Source: Dunaliella salina (taxonomy: Eukaryota > Chlorophyta > Chlorophyceae > Chlamydomonadales > Dunaliellaceae). Taken from it: a DNA stretch of 29,671 bases. The stretch is from the NCBI GenBank assembly GCA_002284615.2, contig MU069443.1:69426-99096 (forward strand), given 5' to 3'. Of the stretch, positions 1 through 8,609 are shown piece after piece; positions within the stretch are counted from its first letter, which is position 1; each line of letters opens with the position of its first letter. The translations under genes were made by a program, and so were the position numbers. The notes below the pieces were generated by a model that worked only from the letters and a program-made list of their open reading frames with translations, was not told where the DNA came from and ran no database searches.

Positions 1-370
1 TGTGTTTGTGTGTGTGTCCAACTTCCTGCCTACCAGTCTTTGTATGCCCCCAGCGCCCAGCACATGGGAGGATGCACAAGGAATGGGGAGCTAAACCCTA
101 GAAGGTCAGAAGTCAGAAACCCCTCTCTCCAGCAGCAGAAACTGCTGTGCTTGCTCGCTGGTGTGCTTCAGGACTCAGCACCGGGCTTCGCCTTTCAAAG
201 CCTTCCTGCTCGTACGAAGTCAACCCACTTCCTCCTTTCAATCATGCTCTGCTTTTGCGTATGTCTTACCTTTTCATAAGCTTGGTTCATCAGTTGACTG
301 TGCACTGCTTCTTGCAAAACGCTGCTTGCATCTTTGTCCCGCCTGTGGCGCATGCATTGCTCATTTGCAG

Positions 371-439
371 GGCTACCAGCGGCGCACTGACCCGGACGGC
401 AAGGTCCTCCCCTTGCACCATCCGTCACCTCAGCTGCTG
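371..439 (+). CDS. PfkB-family kinase, upstream exon (partial gene)
   Basis: A 69-nt open block lies between a good acceptor (tttgcag at 364-370) and a good donor (gtaagc from 440), both in phase 0. It encodes 23 residues beginning GYQRRTDPDGKVLPLHH. A segment of this kind, with charged and glycine residues followed by a short hydrophobic strand, can sit in the substrate-lid/central region of PfkB (ribokinase-fold) kinases. The link to the exons further downstream rests on shared strand, order, phase and style, not on a signature in this exon itself. The N-terminal exons are not recognised and probably lie to the left of the window. It could also belong to an unrelated gene. Confidence 0.45.
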
Positions 440-834
440 GTAAGCCGCATACGCGCTTCGGATTGTAAGCCTTCCGAATCAAAGGTTTCCTGGTGAACGC
501 AGCCTACACTTCAACCAAACACCCACTCGATGCATGCAGCCTGCGCCCTGAACCACAGATCCTCATGACTCACCCAGGTTTACAAGTTTACAGGTCTACA
601 GGTTTACAGGTTTACAGGTCTGCACAAAGGAGCCATCAGTCAAAGCCCATCACCCCTTGGCTATCATGTAAATGAAGCGTCATAAAAAAGAGGTTTTATG
701 ACTCCTTTTTGACTCACCCAGGTCCTCATGGTTTGCCACCAACTACTTTCCAAACACCCGCTTGGTGCACACAGCCCACATCTTGACCAAACATCTGCGT
801 ATGCACGTAAGCTTGAACCTGAGCCTTGAAACGG

Positions 835-1640
835 AGCACACAGGCGTGCGTGATGCACACCTGAAATCAAACACATGTCTGCAAAGCACACAGCATACAA
901 GTCTGCATGACGCACACCTGAAAGCACACAGGTCTGCTAAGTACAAAGCACAAAGCACACAGGCCTACATGATGTACACCTGAAAGCACACAGGCCTGCA
1001 AAGCACAAAGCACACAGGTCTGCTTGATGTACACCTGAAATCAAACACATGTCTGCAAAGCACACAGCATACAAGTCTGCATGACGCACACCTGAAAGCA
1101 CACAGGTCTGCAAAGTACAAGGCACAAAGCACACAGGCCTACATGATGTACACCTGAAAGTACGCACGTCTGCAGGGTACAAAGCACGCAGGCCTGCTTA
1201 ATGTACACCTGAAGGCACACAGGCCTGCAAAGCACAGGCCTGCAAAGCACAGGCCTGCAAAGCACACAGCATACATGCCTGCATGCACATCCGAAAGCAA
1301 ACAGGCCTGCAAAGCACACAGCATTCAGGTCTGCATGATGCACACCTGAGAGCACACAGGTCTGCAGAGCTCAAAGCATACAGGTCTGCATGATGTACAC
1401 CTGAAAGCACAGACATGTCTGCAAAGCACAGAGCATTCAGGTCTGCATGGTGTGCACCTGAAAGCACACAGGTCTACAAAGCACAAAGCATGCAGATCTG
1501 TATGATGTACACCTGAAAACACACAGGTCTGCAAAAGCAGTCAGGTCAGCATGATGTACACCTGAAAGTACACAGGTCTGCAAAGCACGAAGCATAAAGC
1601 ACAAAGCATACAGGTCTGCATTATGTTTGCTTGAAAGCTG
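835..1640. repeat. Intronic minisatellite, period about 55-64 bp
   Basis: Many imperfect copies of a unit built from AAAGCACACAGGTCTGCA and TGATGTACACCTGAAAG run through this block, with successive GATGTACACC motifs about 55 bp apart. Copies differ by small indels and by CCTGC/TCTGC variants. The long minus-strand ORFs here (Cys/Leu/Ala-rich, repeating) come from the repeat and are not genes. It lies in the gap between two proposed PfkB exons. Confidence 0.9.
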
Positions 1641-1652
1641 GGCTTTGCACAG

Positions 1653-1732
1653 TTCCCACAGACATACTTGAACTTCAAGTTGAAGAGTCATTAACTGGAC
1701 TTCCAATTGCGGCTCTGAGCCTTTTGCCCCAA
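1653..1732 (+). CDS. PfkB-family kinase, central exon (tentative)
   Basis: The block between an AG at 1651-1652 (or 1660-1661) and a donor GTGTCC at 1733 reads ...DILELQVEESLTGLPIAALS followed by LLPQ, in the plus frame starting at 1655. The pattern acidic-x-x-acidic-x-LTGLP followed by a helix is what PfkB kinases show after their 'NE' motif. The 3' end is phase 0, like the other exons. The 5' end is not phase 0 with either visible acceptor, so the true boundary or an intervening exon is uncertain. The antisense ORF here is a shadow. Confidence 0.4.
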
Positions 1733-1839
1733 GTGTCCTGAAAGCAGACATTTTCTTGTGTGTCAGTCTGCGTGACTCCACTCAAACAAAGCTGCCAGCA
1801 GGCGGACACTCTTCTGCCATGCATACTGGTATCCCCCCA

Positions 1840-2226
1840 GGATCCCCATGGCAAAGCACAAAGCACACAGGCCTACATGATGCACACTTGAAAGCACACA
1901 AAAGTAAGCATTCTCCTGCCCTGCCCACTCGGCCTCCTCAGGATCGCCATGGCAAAGCATAAAGCACACAGGCCTATACATGATGCACACACCTGGAAGC
2001 ACACAAAAGTAAGCATTCTCCTGCCCTGCCCACTCGGTCTCCTCAGGAGCGTCATGGCAAAGCGCACACCTGGAAGCACACAAAAGAAAGCATTCTCCTG
2101 CCCTGCCCACTCGTTCCTCTGAGGATCGCAATGGCAAAGCACAAAGCACACAGGCCCATACATGATCCACACACCTGGAAGCACACAAGAAAGCATTCTC
2201 CTGCCCTGCCCACTCGGTCTCCCCAG
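1840..2226 (+). repeat. Minisatellite containing copies of the next exon's 3' splice site
   Basis: Four copies of a 77-105 bp unit begin near 1911, 2016, 2093 and 2196 (TTCTCCTGCCCTGCCCACTC) and are followed by TCTCCTCAGGAGCGTCATGG. The last copy runs straight into the exon at 2227, whose first bases are GAGCGTCATGGCAAGCG. The unit therefore includes the polypyrimidine tract, the acceptor AG and the first codons of the exon. The rest of the unit is related to the upstream CACACAGGCC minisatellite. Confidence 0.85.
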
Positions 2227-2385
2227 GAGCGTCATGGCAAGCGCACGTCATTGTTTCTGAGTGATGTTGAGACGGAAGGATTTGCGGCAGAGCAGCTGGC
2301 CACGGTGGCGGCTCAGCATGGGCGCATGCTGATCACCCAGGGCAGCAGGGGGGCTCAAGAGTGGAATGCAAGCGGCGTGTTCCAG
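2227..2385 (+). CDS. PfkB-family kinase, exon with the GSRG strand
   Basis: An open 159-nt block in phase 0 starts after CCCCAG (2221-2226) and ends at TTCCAG before donor GTATGT (2386). It encodes a helix (FAAEQLATVAAQHG) and then the strand-turn RMLITQGSRGAQEWNASG. In PfkB kinases this is the conserved strand before the nucleotide-binding segment, as in the 'LGSRG' of ribokinase. Joined in phase to the exon at 4839, the distance from GSRG to the catalytic AGD is 24 residues, which by my count equals that in E. coli ribokinase. Later degenerate copies of this exon lie in the following intron, so this copy, with no stop, is taken as the functional one. Confidence 0.6.
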
Positions 2386-2398
2386 GTATGTTCCATGT

Positions 2399-2696
2399 GG
2401 TGGAATGCAAGCAGTGTTTTCCAGGTGGGTCCTCTTTGACGAGGATGTGTTCTAAGAAGGACTTGTGTGTGTCGGCTCAGCATGGGTGCATGCTGATCAT
2501 CCAGGGCAGCCTGAGAGCTCTAGAGTAGAGTTGAATGCAAGGGATGTTCCAGGTAGGCTCTTCACGGTCCTTGTTGATAAGATTGCCAAAAGGATTTGCG
2601 GTGGAGCAGCTGGCTATTGTGGCGGCTCAGCAGGGGGGCATGCTGATCACCTAGGGCAGCAGAAGAGCTCAGCAGAAAGTGAGTGGCGTGTTCCAG
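2399..2696 (+). pseudogene. Decayed tandem copies of the 2227-2385 exon
   Basis: Three partial copies follow the intact exon: 2399-2424 (only the 3' tail TGGAATGCAAGCAGTGTTTTCCAG), 2470-2552 (GCTCAGCATGGGTGCATGCT... to TTCCAG before GTAGGC) and 2590-2696 (from AGGATTTGCGGTGGAGCAGC to TTCCAG). Two keep a GT after the exon end and the last has lost it. In-frame stops have arisen: CCTAG where the parent has CCCAG in the third full copy, and TAG within the second. They now lie in the intron before 4839. Confidence 0.7.
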
Positions 2697-3249
2697 ATGG
2701 TCAGCCTGAGAGGCGCAGAAAATGTACAGGTTTGCCAGAGATGGTATGGTGTTGTTTCTGTCCTCTGTCTTTTGTCTTGGCCTACTTTTGGGCCAGGCAC
2801 GTGCCATACGCTGCGCGCCTCTGTTCCTGCGTTTTTTCCTTTTGCCATCGGAAAAGCAGCTTTTATAAGCCACGCAGCAAGCAGAACTTGGGAGTCCCAA
2901 GTTGTCGCGCAGATAGTTGTCGCACAGCTCATGCAGATGATGCCTTGTGGACGCCAGGCAGCTCGGACCTGATGCCCAACAAATCTTTTATTTCAATGCT
3001 CAATGGAACAACCTAGGGTGGCGTGGGCAGTTGCATGATGCTGCTTGAAAGCCGAGAATAGGGACTTCATGTCTGTCACCTGCCTTTGTCTGCCAACTGC
3101 CCAGGGCTTTGACCTGCCTGAGATGGAGAGGGTAACCTGGGATGCTCAATGCTTGAAGCGTTGGCATCAAGATTCAGAGAGTCACATATTGAGAGTCTCA
3201 CAGCAGATGGTCCCAACTCACGTGTGCAACTGTGAACTGCTATAACTTT

Positions 3250-3340
3250 GCGCCGTCAGCTGGTGCCAGGATGAAAAGCAGTGCGTTCCTAAGAGGCTTT
3301 TGTTAGCACTGCTTTTTATCCTGGCACCAGCTGACGGCGC
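3250..3340. repeat. 35-bp inverted repeat (hairpin) in the intron
   Basis: The arm at 3250-3284 (starts GCGCCGTCAGCTGGTGCCAG) and the arm at 3306-3340 (ends CTGGCACCAGCTGACGGCGC) are reverse complements over 35 bp with one mismatch, which would be a G-U pair in RNA. The loop is 21 nt. It could be a small foldback element, the tip of a longer MITE or a small-RNA precursor. No flanking target duplication was recognised. Confidence 0.85.
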
Positions 3341-4420
3341 CGATCTAGGCCTGGTCAAAGTTTGGCTGGAAATATGGTCAAACCTCAAATTTTTGACCCC
3401 ACGTTTTGGATTTAGGCCTGAATATGACAAAAGGTGTTATGATCAAAGAAATGTGGGAAAAAGCTCATGGGAAGTGCTCCCTGAGTGTTCACAGAGATGA
3501 GTGTCCAGAGGTCCACCCACCCTCCCAGATGTTCGCACCCACCCTGACCCAGACAGACCACCAACTGACTCCATCTTTTTTGCAATAGTGTCTGCTATAT
3601 CACTGCTACACACCTGAGGGTAAATTTGACAGAATGCGGTAGGGTTGGAAAATTCCCATTTTTCACCACATTGGCCCCATTTCCCCTTTTTGAGCACCTT
3701 AGCTCACGCTCCGAGCCGATTTTTCCAGAACTTTTTTTGCAGGGTTGTGTCTTTATAGTAATAGAACATGACTGCATTATTGGGAAGGGAGGGGCCAGGG
3801 AGGCTCAGAAAACTTTCCTGTGACCCCTCCCCCCCCCCAATGGCCAAGTTAGGACCCTCTGGTCTCACAGTCAGCGTCACTAAATGCCTGGCTTTGGCAA
3901 TGAGAGTCAGCTTCTTGCAGGGCGCATCCTGGATGCAAACCTTGCTTGCATGTTGCAAAAATTGCAGAGGGGGTCAGCTGGTCTATTTGTCAGACATGCT
4001 CTTTTTGGTGCTCCTTTTTTATGTCTGTCCATGCCAACCAGTTGACTTTTGTAGCATTTCACCAAAAAGGAATGAAATCGGAGGATCTGAGATTACTCTC
4101 CTGGCCTGAGATCACCCAAATAGCCTACAACTAGACCTTGAAACGATTTTATACCCCCCAAAATTGTGCAGTATGATCCTTCACATATTATATTCACATC
4201 CTGCATATTCAAAAAATGGAAAAAAGGGTGGGTGGTCAGATGTGAAGTTTTGGTCGTCAACATAGGGTTCACGCCACAGCTAATCAGGCATAGTCTGCAT
4301 TATTGGCTGTTTTGAAATCTTAGTGCTGCAGAAAATTAAACTGGCTTCCAGAGGAACCAAAGCTGGAAAACAGCCAGTCACGGAGAACCTACGCTAGGAG
4401 CATCCTTTAAAGCACCTCTT

Positions 4421-4441
4421 GGGGGGGGGGGGGGGGGGGGG
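4421..4441. repeat. Poly-G run
   Basis: Twenty-one consecutive G residues. The length may be unreliable, since homopolymers of this size are often mis-sequenced. Confidence 0.95.
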
Positions 4442-4838
4442 AGTTGTCCAGCTCTGCCAAAGTTGTACCTGCATGAAGCGTTTGCTTTCTGAGTAAATTT
4501 TTTTCTTTAAAAAGGGGCTCCCTGCTTTGCAACTTCCATGATTAGTGCATGCGCACAGACGCCACCTGCCCAATGCTCCTTCTCACGTTCCCTGTTCAAA
4601 TCTAAGCATTGCATGTATGTATATGTTTGTTGGGCATTCATGCCACACTTTTGAGCATGTGCTTCTGTCACTGACCGCTTGTTTGTGAGCGTCACGCTCT
4701 GCGGCCAAGGGCGAACCGGATTCAAATTGTGCATGGTAGATCGTAATAATGGCTCAGACCATTTTGTATCTAAGAGGATATACGTAACCAGACGCATACC
4801 TTGCATCCATGCATTCATGTCCCCCTTGGCTTTTGCAG

Positions 4839-4922
4839 ATTGACCCTGTCAAGGTGCCCCAGGTCGATTCGAATGGAGCAGGGGACACCTTCGCCACAGC
4901 ATACATGATTGCAATTGCACAG
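4839..4922 (+). CDS. PfkB-family kinase, catalytic exon (NGAGDTF)
   Basis: The exon is bounded by TTTTGCAG (4831-4838) and donor GTCTGT (4923), is 84 nt long and in phase 0. It encodes IDPVKVPQVDSNGAGDTF and then ATAYMIAIAQ. VDSNGAGDTF matches the second PfkB signature (D-[ST]-x-G-A-G-D-x-F): the glycines and alanine form the anion hole and the Asp is the catalytic base that activates the substrate hydroxyl for phosphate transfer from ATP. The following helix is the usual one after GAGD. This is the strongest evidence for a kinase gene here. The substrate cannot be read from this part; ribose, fructose, adenosine and other nucleosides are all used within the family. Confidence 0.85.
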
Positions 4923-5386
4923 GTCTGTTAAAGGGAAGGGAAGGGTTACTCAGCTATATCTGCCTGCGCGGCCAGCATACTAGAGGTCTGTTAAAGCCAG
5001 AAAAATGTCCCATAGAATGAGGGAGGTTGTGATGTGCTTATTGAAGCCCAGCGACCTCTTCAATGCACTGCTTTGTCCAAAAGTGCAAGAAGTGTTAGAA
5101 ATTGTATGTGATTTATTGTGCCATTTCTGCCAGGTCTTGCTTAAGACGTCGCTGCTTGTCTTGGTTGTATTTTATGGTGATCATGTCGCAATCAAAGTTG
5201 ATACTGCGCGCTTAAATGTGTTGTGCTTGATCTTCTTGAGCCGGTGTCTTTCAAAATTTTGATCAAGTACAGCAGTTTGTTCAAGGTCTCACCCATTCAC
5301 ATTTTGCAGAGCCATCCTGTTCTAGCCTATTTCTCGTTGCAATAATCATACTAATTTGCATGGATTGAAAATTGACCATTTTGCAG

Positions 5387-5449
5387 GGCCATCCTCAGCC
5401 TGGGCACGCAGCAGCATGGACTGCAAGTAGAGCGGTGATGGCCCCACAG
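5387..5449 (+). CDS. PfkB-family kinase, C-terminal exon
   Basis: This 63-nt phase-0 exon lies between TTTTGCAG (5379-5386) and donor GTAAGC (5450). It encodes GHPQPGHAAAWTASRAVMAP plus Q. In PfkB kinases the segment after the GAGD helix is a gap followed by an alanine-rich helix (A-A-x-x-A-S/A-x-x-V) that lines the ATP site, and this exon fits in length, order and frame. The end of the protein is not identified; further short exons may lie downstream, for example one ending at GCCTTGCAG (5632-5640) before GTGAGC. Confidence 0.75.
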
Positions 5450-5585
5450 GTAAGCCACAGATGGGATGGTGAGCCTCATGACATGCAATGCAGCGGCAGC
5501 ATGGACACGTAGACAGCAGGTAGAGTGGTCATGGCCCTGTATGTAAGCTGCAGATTGGATAATGAGCCTGATGCCGTGCCATGCA
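5411..5585 (+). repeat. Tandem duplication of the C-terminal PfkB exon and donor
   Basis: Unit 1 (5411-5495) covers most of the exon at 5387-5449, its donor and part of the intron. Unit 2 (5496-5585) repeats the same order: GCAGCATGGA, then GTAGA/GCAGGTAGAG, GGTCATGGCCC, GTAAGC, GATGG/GATTGGATAATGAGCCT and CATGCAA. Unit 2 is diverged and its frame is broken (TAG within GACACGTAGACAG). A weaker third copy of the exon end, TGGTAATGGCCCTGCAGGTG, is at 6425-6444. Confidence 0.75.
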
Positions 5586-5882
5586 ACGGCCGAGTGGTGC
5601 CCATTCAGCAGCCAAACTTTGAGGCTGCCACGGCCTTGCAGGTGAGCTGTGTGCTGCGCGAGCTTGTCGCCCAGCGCATAAGTCTACCTTGATGTCCAAC
5701 AAAAGATACCATGTGTCCACGGCCAGTTTGGATGGTCCCCCCAAAAAAATTAACAAAATTTCGATTTACGTAGTAGATTGGGGGCTCCGGAATTAATATT
5801 TCAATTCAAACGGGTTCCAGTGGCTGATGGCTGGCATTGATTTCTCAACTCGAATACCCAATTTGGATCTTTGCTGCTAGAG

Positions 5883-5889
5883 CTGCTGC

Positions 5890-5932
<43 letters not shown>

Positions 5933-5953
5933 TGCTGCTGCTGCTGCTGCTCA
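5883..5953. repeat. (CTG)n microsatellite
   Basis: About 23 CTG/GCT triplets with one CCT interruption. The poly-Leu, poly-Cys and poly-Ala ORFs that start here follow from the repeat in three frames; none is supported as a gene. Confidence 0.95.
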
Positions 5954-6483
5954 GGGACAGGGGGCTGGAGAGGCTTGGGCGCGCTTTTGCTCCCTGGGGA
6001 GAGCAGGCCTCACCATCAGCAAGCAATCCCAAGCAATCTACAAGCTGTCGCTGTCAAACAGTGCTAAACACACTGGAGGCCATGCATGCAACATCAACCG
6101 AGCTGTCACCTGGAGGGCGCCCCACTGGGTTCTTCTGCTGGCTGCCCCTACTTCGATGCCTGGGCCCTGGCAAGCTTGGCTTGGTCTACTAAGAGGTGCT
6201 GGGCGGGGGGTACAGGCTTATACCACCTAGCTAAGGGGTTAGAGCTCGAGGGGGCCCGAAGGCCATTTTCAGCGCTTGTCCTTTTCAGCCCCAAAATTAA
6301 CTAATTTTTCCAATTCGAATGGGTTCGAACGCCTGGCTATTATTAATCAAGTTTTTTGAAATTTGGCTCCAGAATTGATGAACATTCGAACTGGCCGTGG
6401 GTACACACAGTACTCGCGAGTACTGTGGTAATGGCCCTGCAGGTGAGCTGCATCCCCAGTACCCATTCCTGAGGGCTTGAACT

Positions 6484-6665
6484 TTGCGGGGGTTGCATGT
6501 GGCAACAACAATGTGGCAACAACAATATGGCAACAACAATGTGGCAACAACATTGTGGCAACAACAATGTGGCAACAACATGTGGCTTGTACTTTGCTGG
6601 GGGTGCATGTGGCAACAACAATGTGGCAACAACATGTGGCTTGAACTTTGCTGGGGGTGCACATG
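6484..6665. repeat. 15-bp minisatellite ATGTGGCAACAACA
   Basis: About eight copies of a 14-15 bp unit (ATGTGGCAACAACA) sit inside a larger repeat of the form TTGAACTTTGC(T/G)GGGGGTGCATG, seen three times (near 6476, 6589 and 6640). The HCCCH-rich minus-strand ORFs are its translation. Confidence 0.9.
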
Positions 6666-7290
6666 GCAGGAGTGTGTCTTTGGGTCCTGAACTATCAGAT
6701 TGGGGTGTCTGGAAGGGATAGGATGGGTATACAGAAAACCTTGAGCGATCAGAATGCCTCAGAGGAATTAGGTGGGCATGCATGAACCAGAACCGATCGA
6801 AAAGCATTGGATACATTGGACAAGTTGCATGAACATCACAGCCAGTTGGTGTGGCTTGGAGTGGTTGGAGGGGTATGCATAAAACCATAGCCGTTTTAAA
6901 TGCAATGGAGGTATTGGATGGGTATGCATAAAAGCCAATTAGAAGGGTACGCAGTAGCTGTGCAGTGTGAGGTGCGTTTGCGCTTGGAATAGCATGCTGG
7001 ACAGGCTGCAGGTTGATCACATGTTGTGTTGATTACTTTTTGTTGTGTAGATCACAATGTAGATTACTTTTATAAGTTTCCTTGTTGGCCCAGGCATGCT
7101 CAGTACTTTTCAGAGTAATTTGCTCAGGATCTATGCCCCAAGGATTTCCCAGCACTTCCAAAGCTTGACTGCGTAGCTGGCCAGGAGGCAGAGTTTTAAA
7201 ACCCTCTGGGCTTTTTGTGCGGCAGCTGTCGTTAGCAGGATGCCCTGGACCTGGTAGTGGGATACGCAGTCTAACCACATAAGACCGTCT
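6666..7290. other. Non-coding stretch with diverged GGATGGGTATGCAT repeats
   Basis: Five loosely spaced copies of a motif like GGRTGGGTATGCATAAAACC occur between 6718 and 6950, apparently an old minisatellite. Nothing else is recognised up to the ORF at 7296. Confidence 0.4.
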
Positions 7291-7295
7291 GCAAG

Positions 7296-8050
7296 TTGAC
7301 TTTCATTATGCGAGCTGCCCCGGTTTGCATGTTTGCTTTTTTCCTGCTGAACATGTTCTCCTTATTGCCAAGCATGCTCGCCTTCTTCTCCCTTCGCCTT
7401 CTTTGCCTTCTTCTAGCTGAATTACCAGGCTCCTGTCACCTTGCTGCGCAGTCCTGCAAGCCTGGGTGTGCGGGGGATGCTTTGATCGGGCATCGCATCA
7501 ACGGCATCCGAAGCAATGGCGACAGCACCACTACCACCACCACCACCACCACCACCACCACCACCACCACCACCAGCAACAGTAGTAGCAGCAGCAGTGC
7601 CAGCAACGTAACACATTTGCCCCTTGATCCCCAACCACCGCCCCATGATGCTGACACCAAGAATTGCAGCAGCCCCAACAGCAGCTACCACTGCCGTGCA
7701 TGGCTTCTGGCGGGGGGTGCCGGCTGGTTCCGGCCTTGGTCACTCCCTGAGAAGCTCTGGGCGGATCTGCTTGGTGTTTGGCCCCACATGTATGCTGTTC
7801 TGTACGATGCGCTGGCTCAACCTGCACGCAAGGAAGAAGCGAGCAAGGAAGGACCGGGGAAGGGTACAGAGCAGCAATCAGTGGACAAGGCTGTTGAGGA
7901 AGGCACAAGCAGCTGCAGTGCTGCAACCAGTGGTGAAGCCAGCAAGGGGGGAAGCAGGAGTGCAGACAGGGGAGGAGGACAGACTTGTGAGGTCACAAGT
8001 TGGGATGAAGAGCCCTCCTCCCCACCCTCGTATCTGTATGCAGCTCAAAG
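7296..8050 (+). CDS. Unidentified long ORF, possible exon of a host gene
   Basis: An open frame of about 250 codons ends where AAAG meets a run of GTGTGCGTGTG, which could serve as a splice donor. The first 45 residues are strongly hydrophobic (signal or membrane segments, FFLLNMFSLLPSMLAFFSL). A poly-Thr tract encoded by (ACC)n and a Ser tract follow, then a better-looking stretch (WSLPEKLWADLLGVWPHMY, AVLYDALAQPARKEE) and an acidic/Ser/Gly tail ending SWDEEPSSPPSYLYAAQR. I recognise no domain. Only the part after about 7690 has convincing composition; the start may be fortuitous. Reading past 8050 into the TG repeat is an artefact. Confidence 0.35.
7526..7575. repeat. (ACC)n microsatellite
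   Basis: Sixteen nearly perfect ACC triplets, read as poly-Thr on the plus strand and poly-Val/Gly/Trp in other frames. Confidence 0.95.
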
Positions 8051-8065
8051 GTGTGCGTGTGTGTG

Positions 8066-8120
<55 letters not shown>
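8051..8120. repeat. (TG)n microsatellite at a donor-like site
   Basis: The run begins exactly at the GT that would be the donor of the 7296 ORF (CAAAG then GTGTGCGTG) and continues about 70 bp with two C interruptions. Confidence 0.95.
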
Positions 8121-8121
<1 letters not shown>

Positions 8122-8458
8122 CATGGGTGCTGTGCTTATTCAAGGCAAGGCATTTGTATGTATGTCTCTGTCAGAGAAGTTCAGGGGGGTCAGTGACTTT
8201 TCCATTTCAGCCAGAAGGGCTTTTAGGAAGTGTCGGGCCCAGCTGGAGCCAGCTGGGTTCGCGTGTAAGGTGAATGTTTTTGCTGCAAAGCAAAGCCATG
8301 ATATGCTTCCCCACCCATCCAAATTTCAGGTAGTACTATCACTTCAGAACTTTGCCTTGCCTCCATGTCAACTTATTGAAATTACCTTGACATATTTTTC
8401 CCTCTGCTCACCCCATAAAATGTACCTTGTAATTTCTCCGCCTTACTTCCCTAGACTT

Positions 8459-8502
8459 CCCTAAACCCTAAACCCTAAACCCTAAATTCTAAACCCTAAA
8501 AC
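8459..8502. repeat. Interstitial telomere-like repeat (CCCTAAA)n
   Basis: Four to six CCCTAAA units, some mutated (CCTAAATT, CCTAAAACC), lie in unique sequence. TTTAGGG is the plant-type telomere repeat, also used by many green algae. With sequence on both sides it is internal: a healed break, a fusion relic or a telomerase-patched site. The truncated hAT-like coding region begins about 110 bp to the right. Confidence 0.85.
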
Positions 8503-8609
8503 CTGCAAACCCAAATCACCTGATAATATTTTCCCTGCCACCCCCAGCCTTCAATTGTTTCCCCCCTGATTCCCTGACAACCCATAAGGAGTGCCTTTAA
8601 AAATTTGTC

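Larger units (their letters stand above)
2697..4838 (+). other. Rest of the long PfkB intron
   Basis: No convincing coding sequence is seen. It contains a near-perfect 35-bp inverted repeat at 3250-3340, a C-rich run near 3827-3838 and a run of 21 G at 4421-4441. ORFs of 60-110 codons occur on both strands but show no domain, repeated codon pattern or splice-site support. Confidence 0.5.

Noticed and set aside
664..1781. Series of minus-strand Cys-rich ORFs (ADLYAVCFADMC-like repeats) as a cysteine-rich protein family
   Set aside because: The repeat period is not a multiple of three throughout, the frames shift from unit to unit, and the block lies between proposed plus-strand exons.
5871..6230. 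Poly-Leu/Ala/Cys ORFs over the CTG repeat as a gene
   Set aside because: All three frames are open only because of the triplet repeat; the following sequence shows no domain or consistent splice sites.
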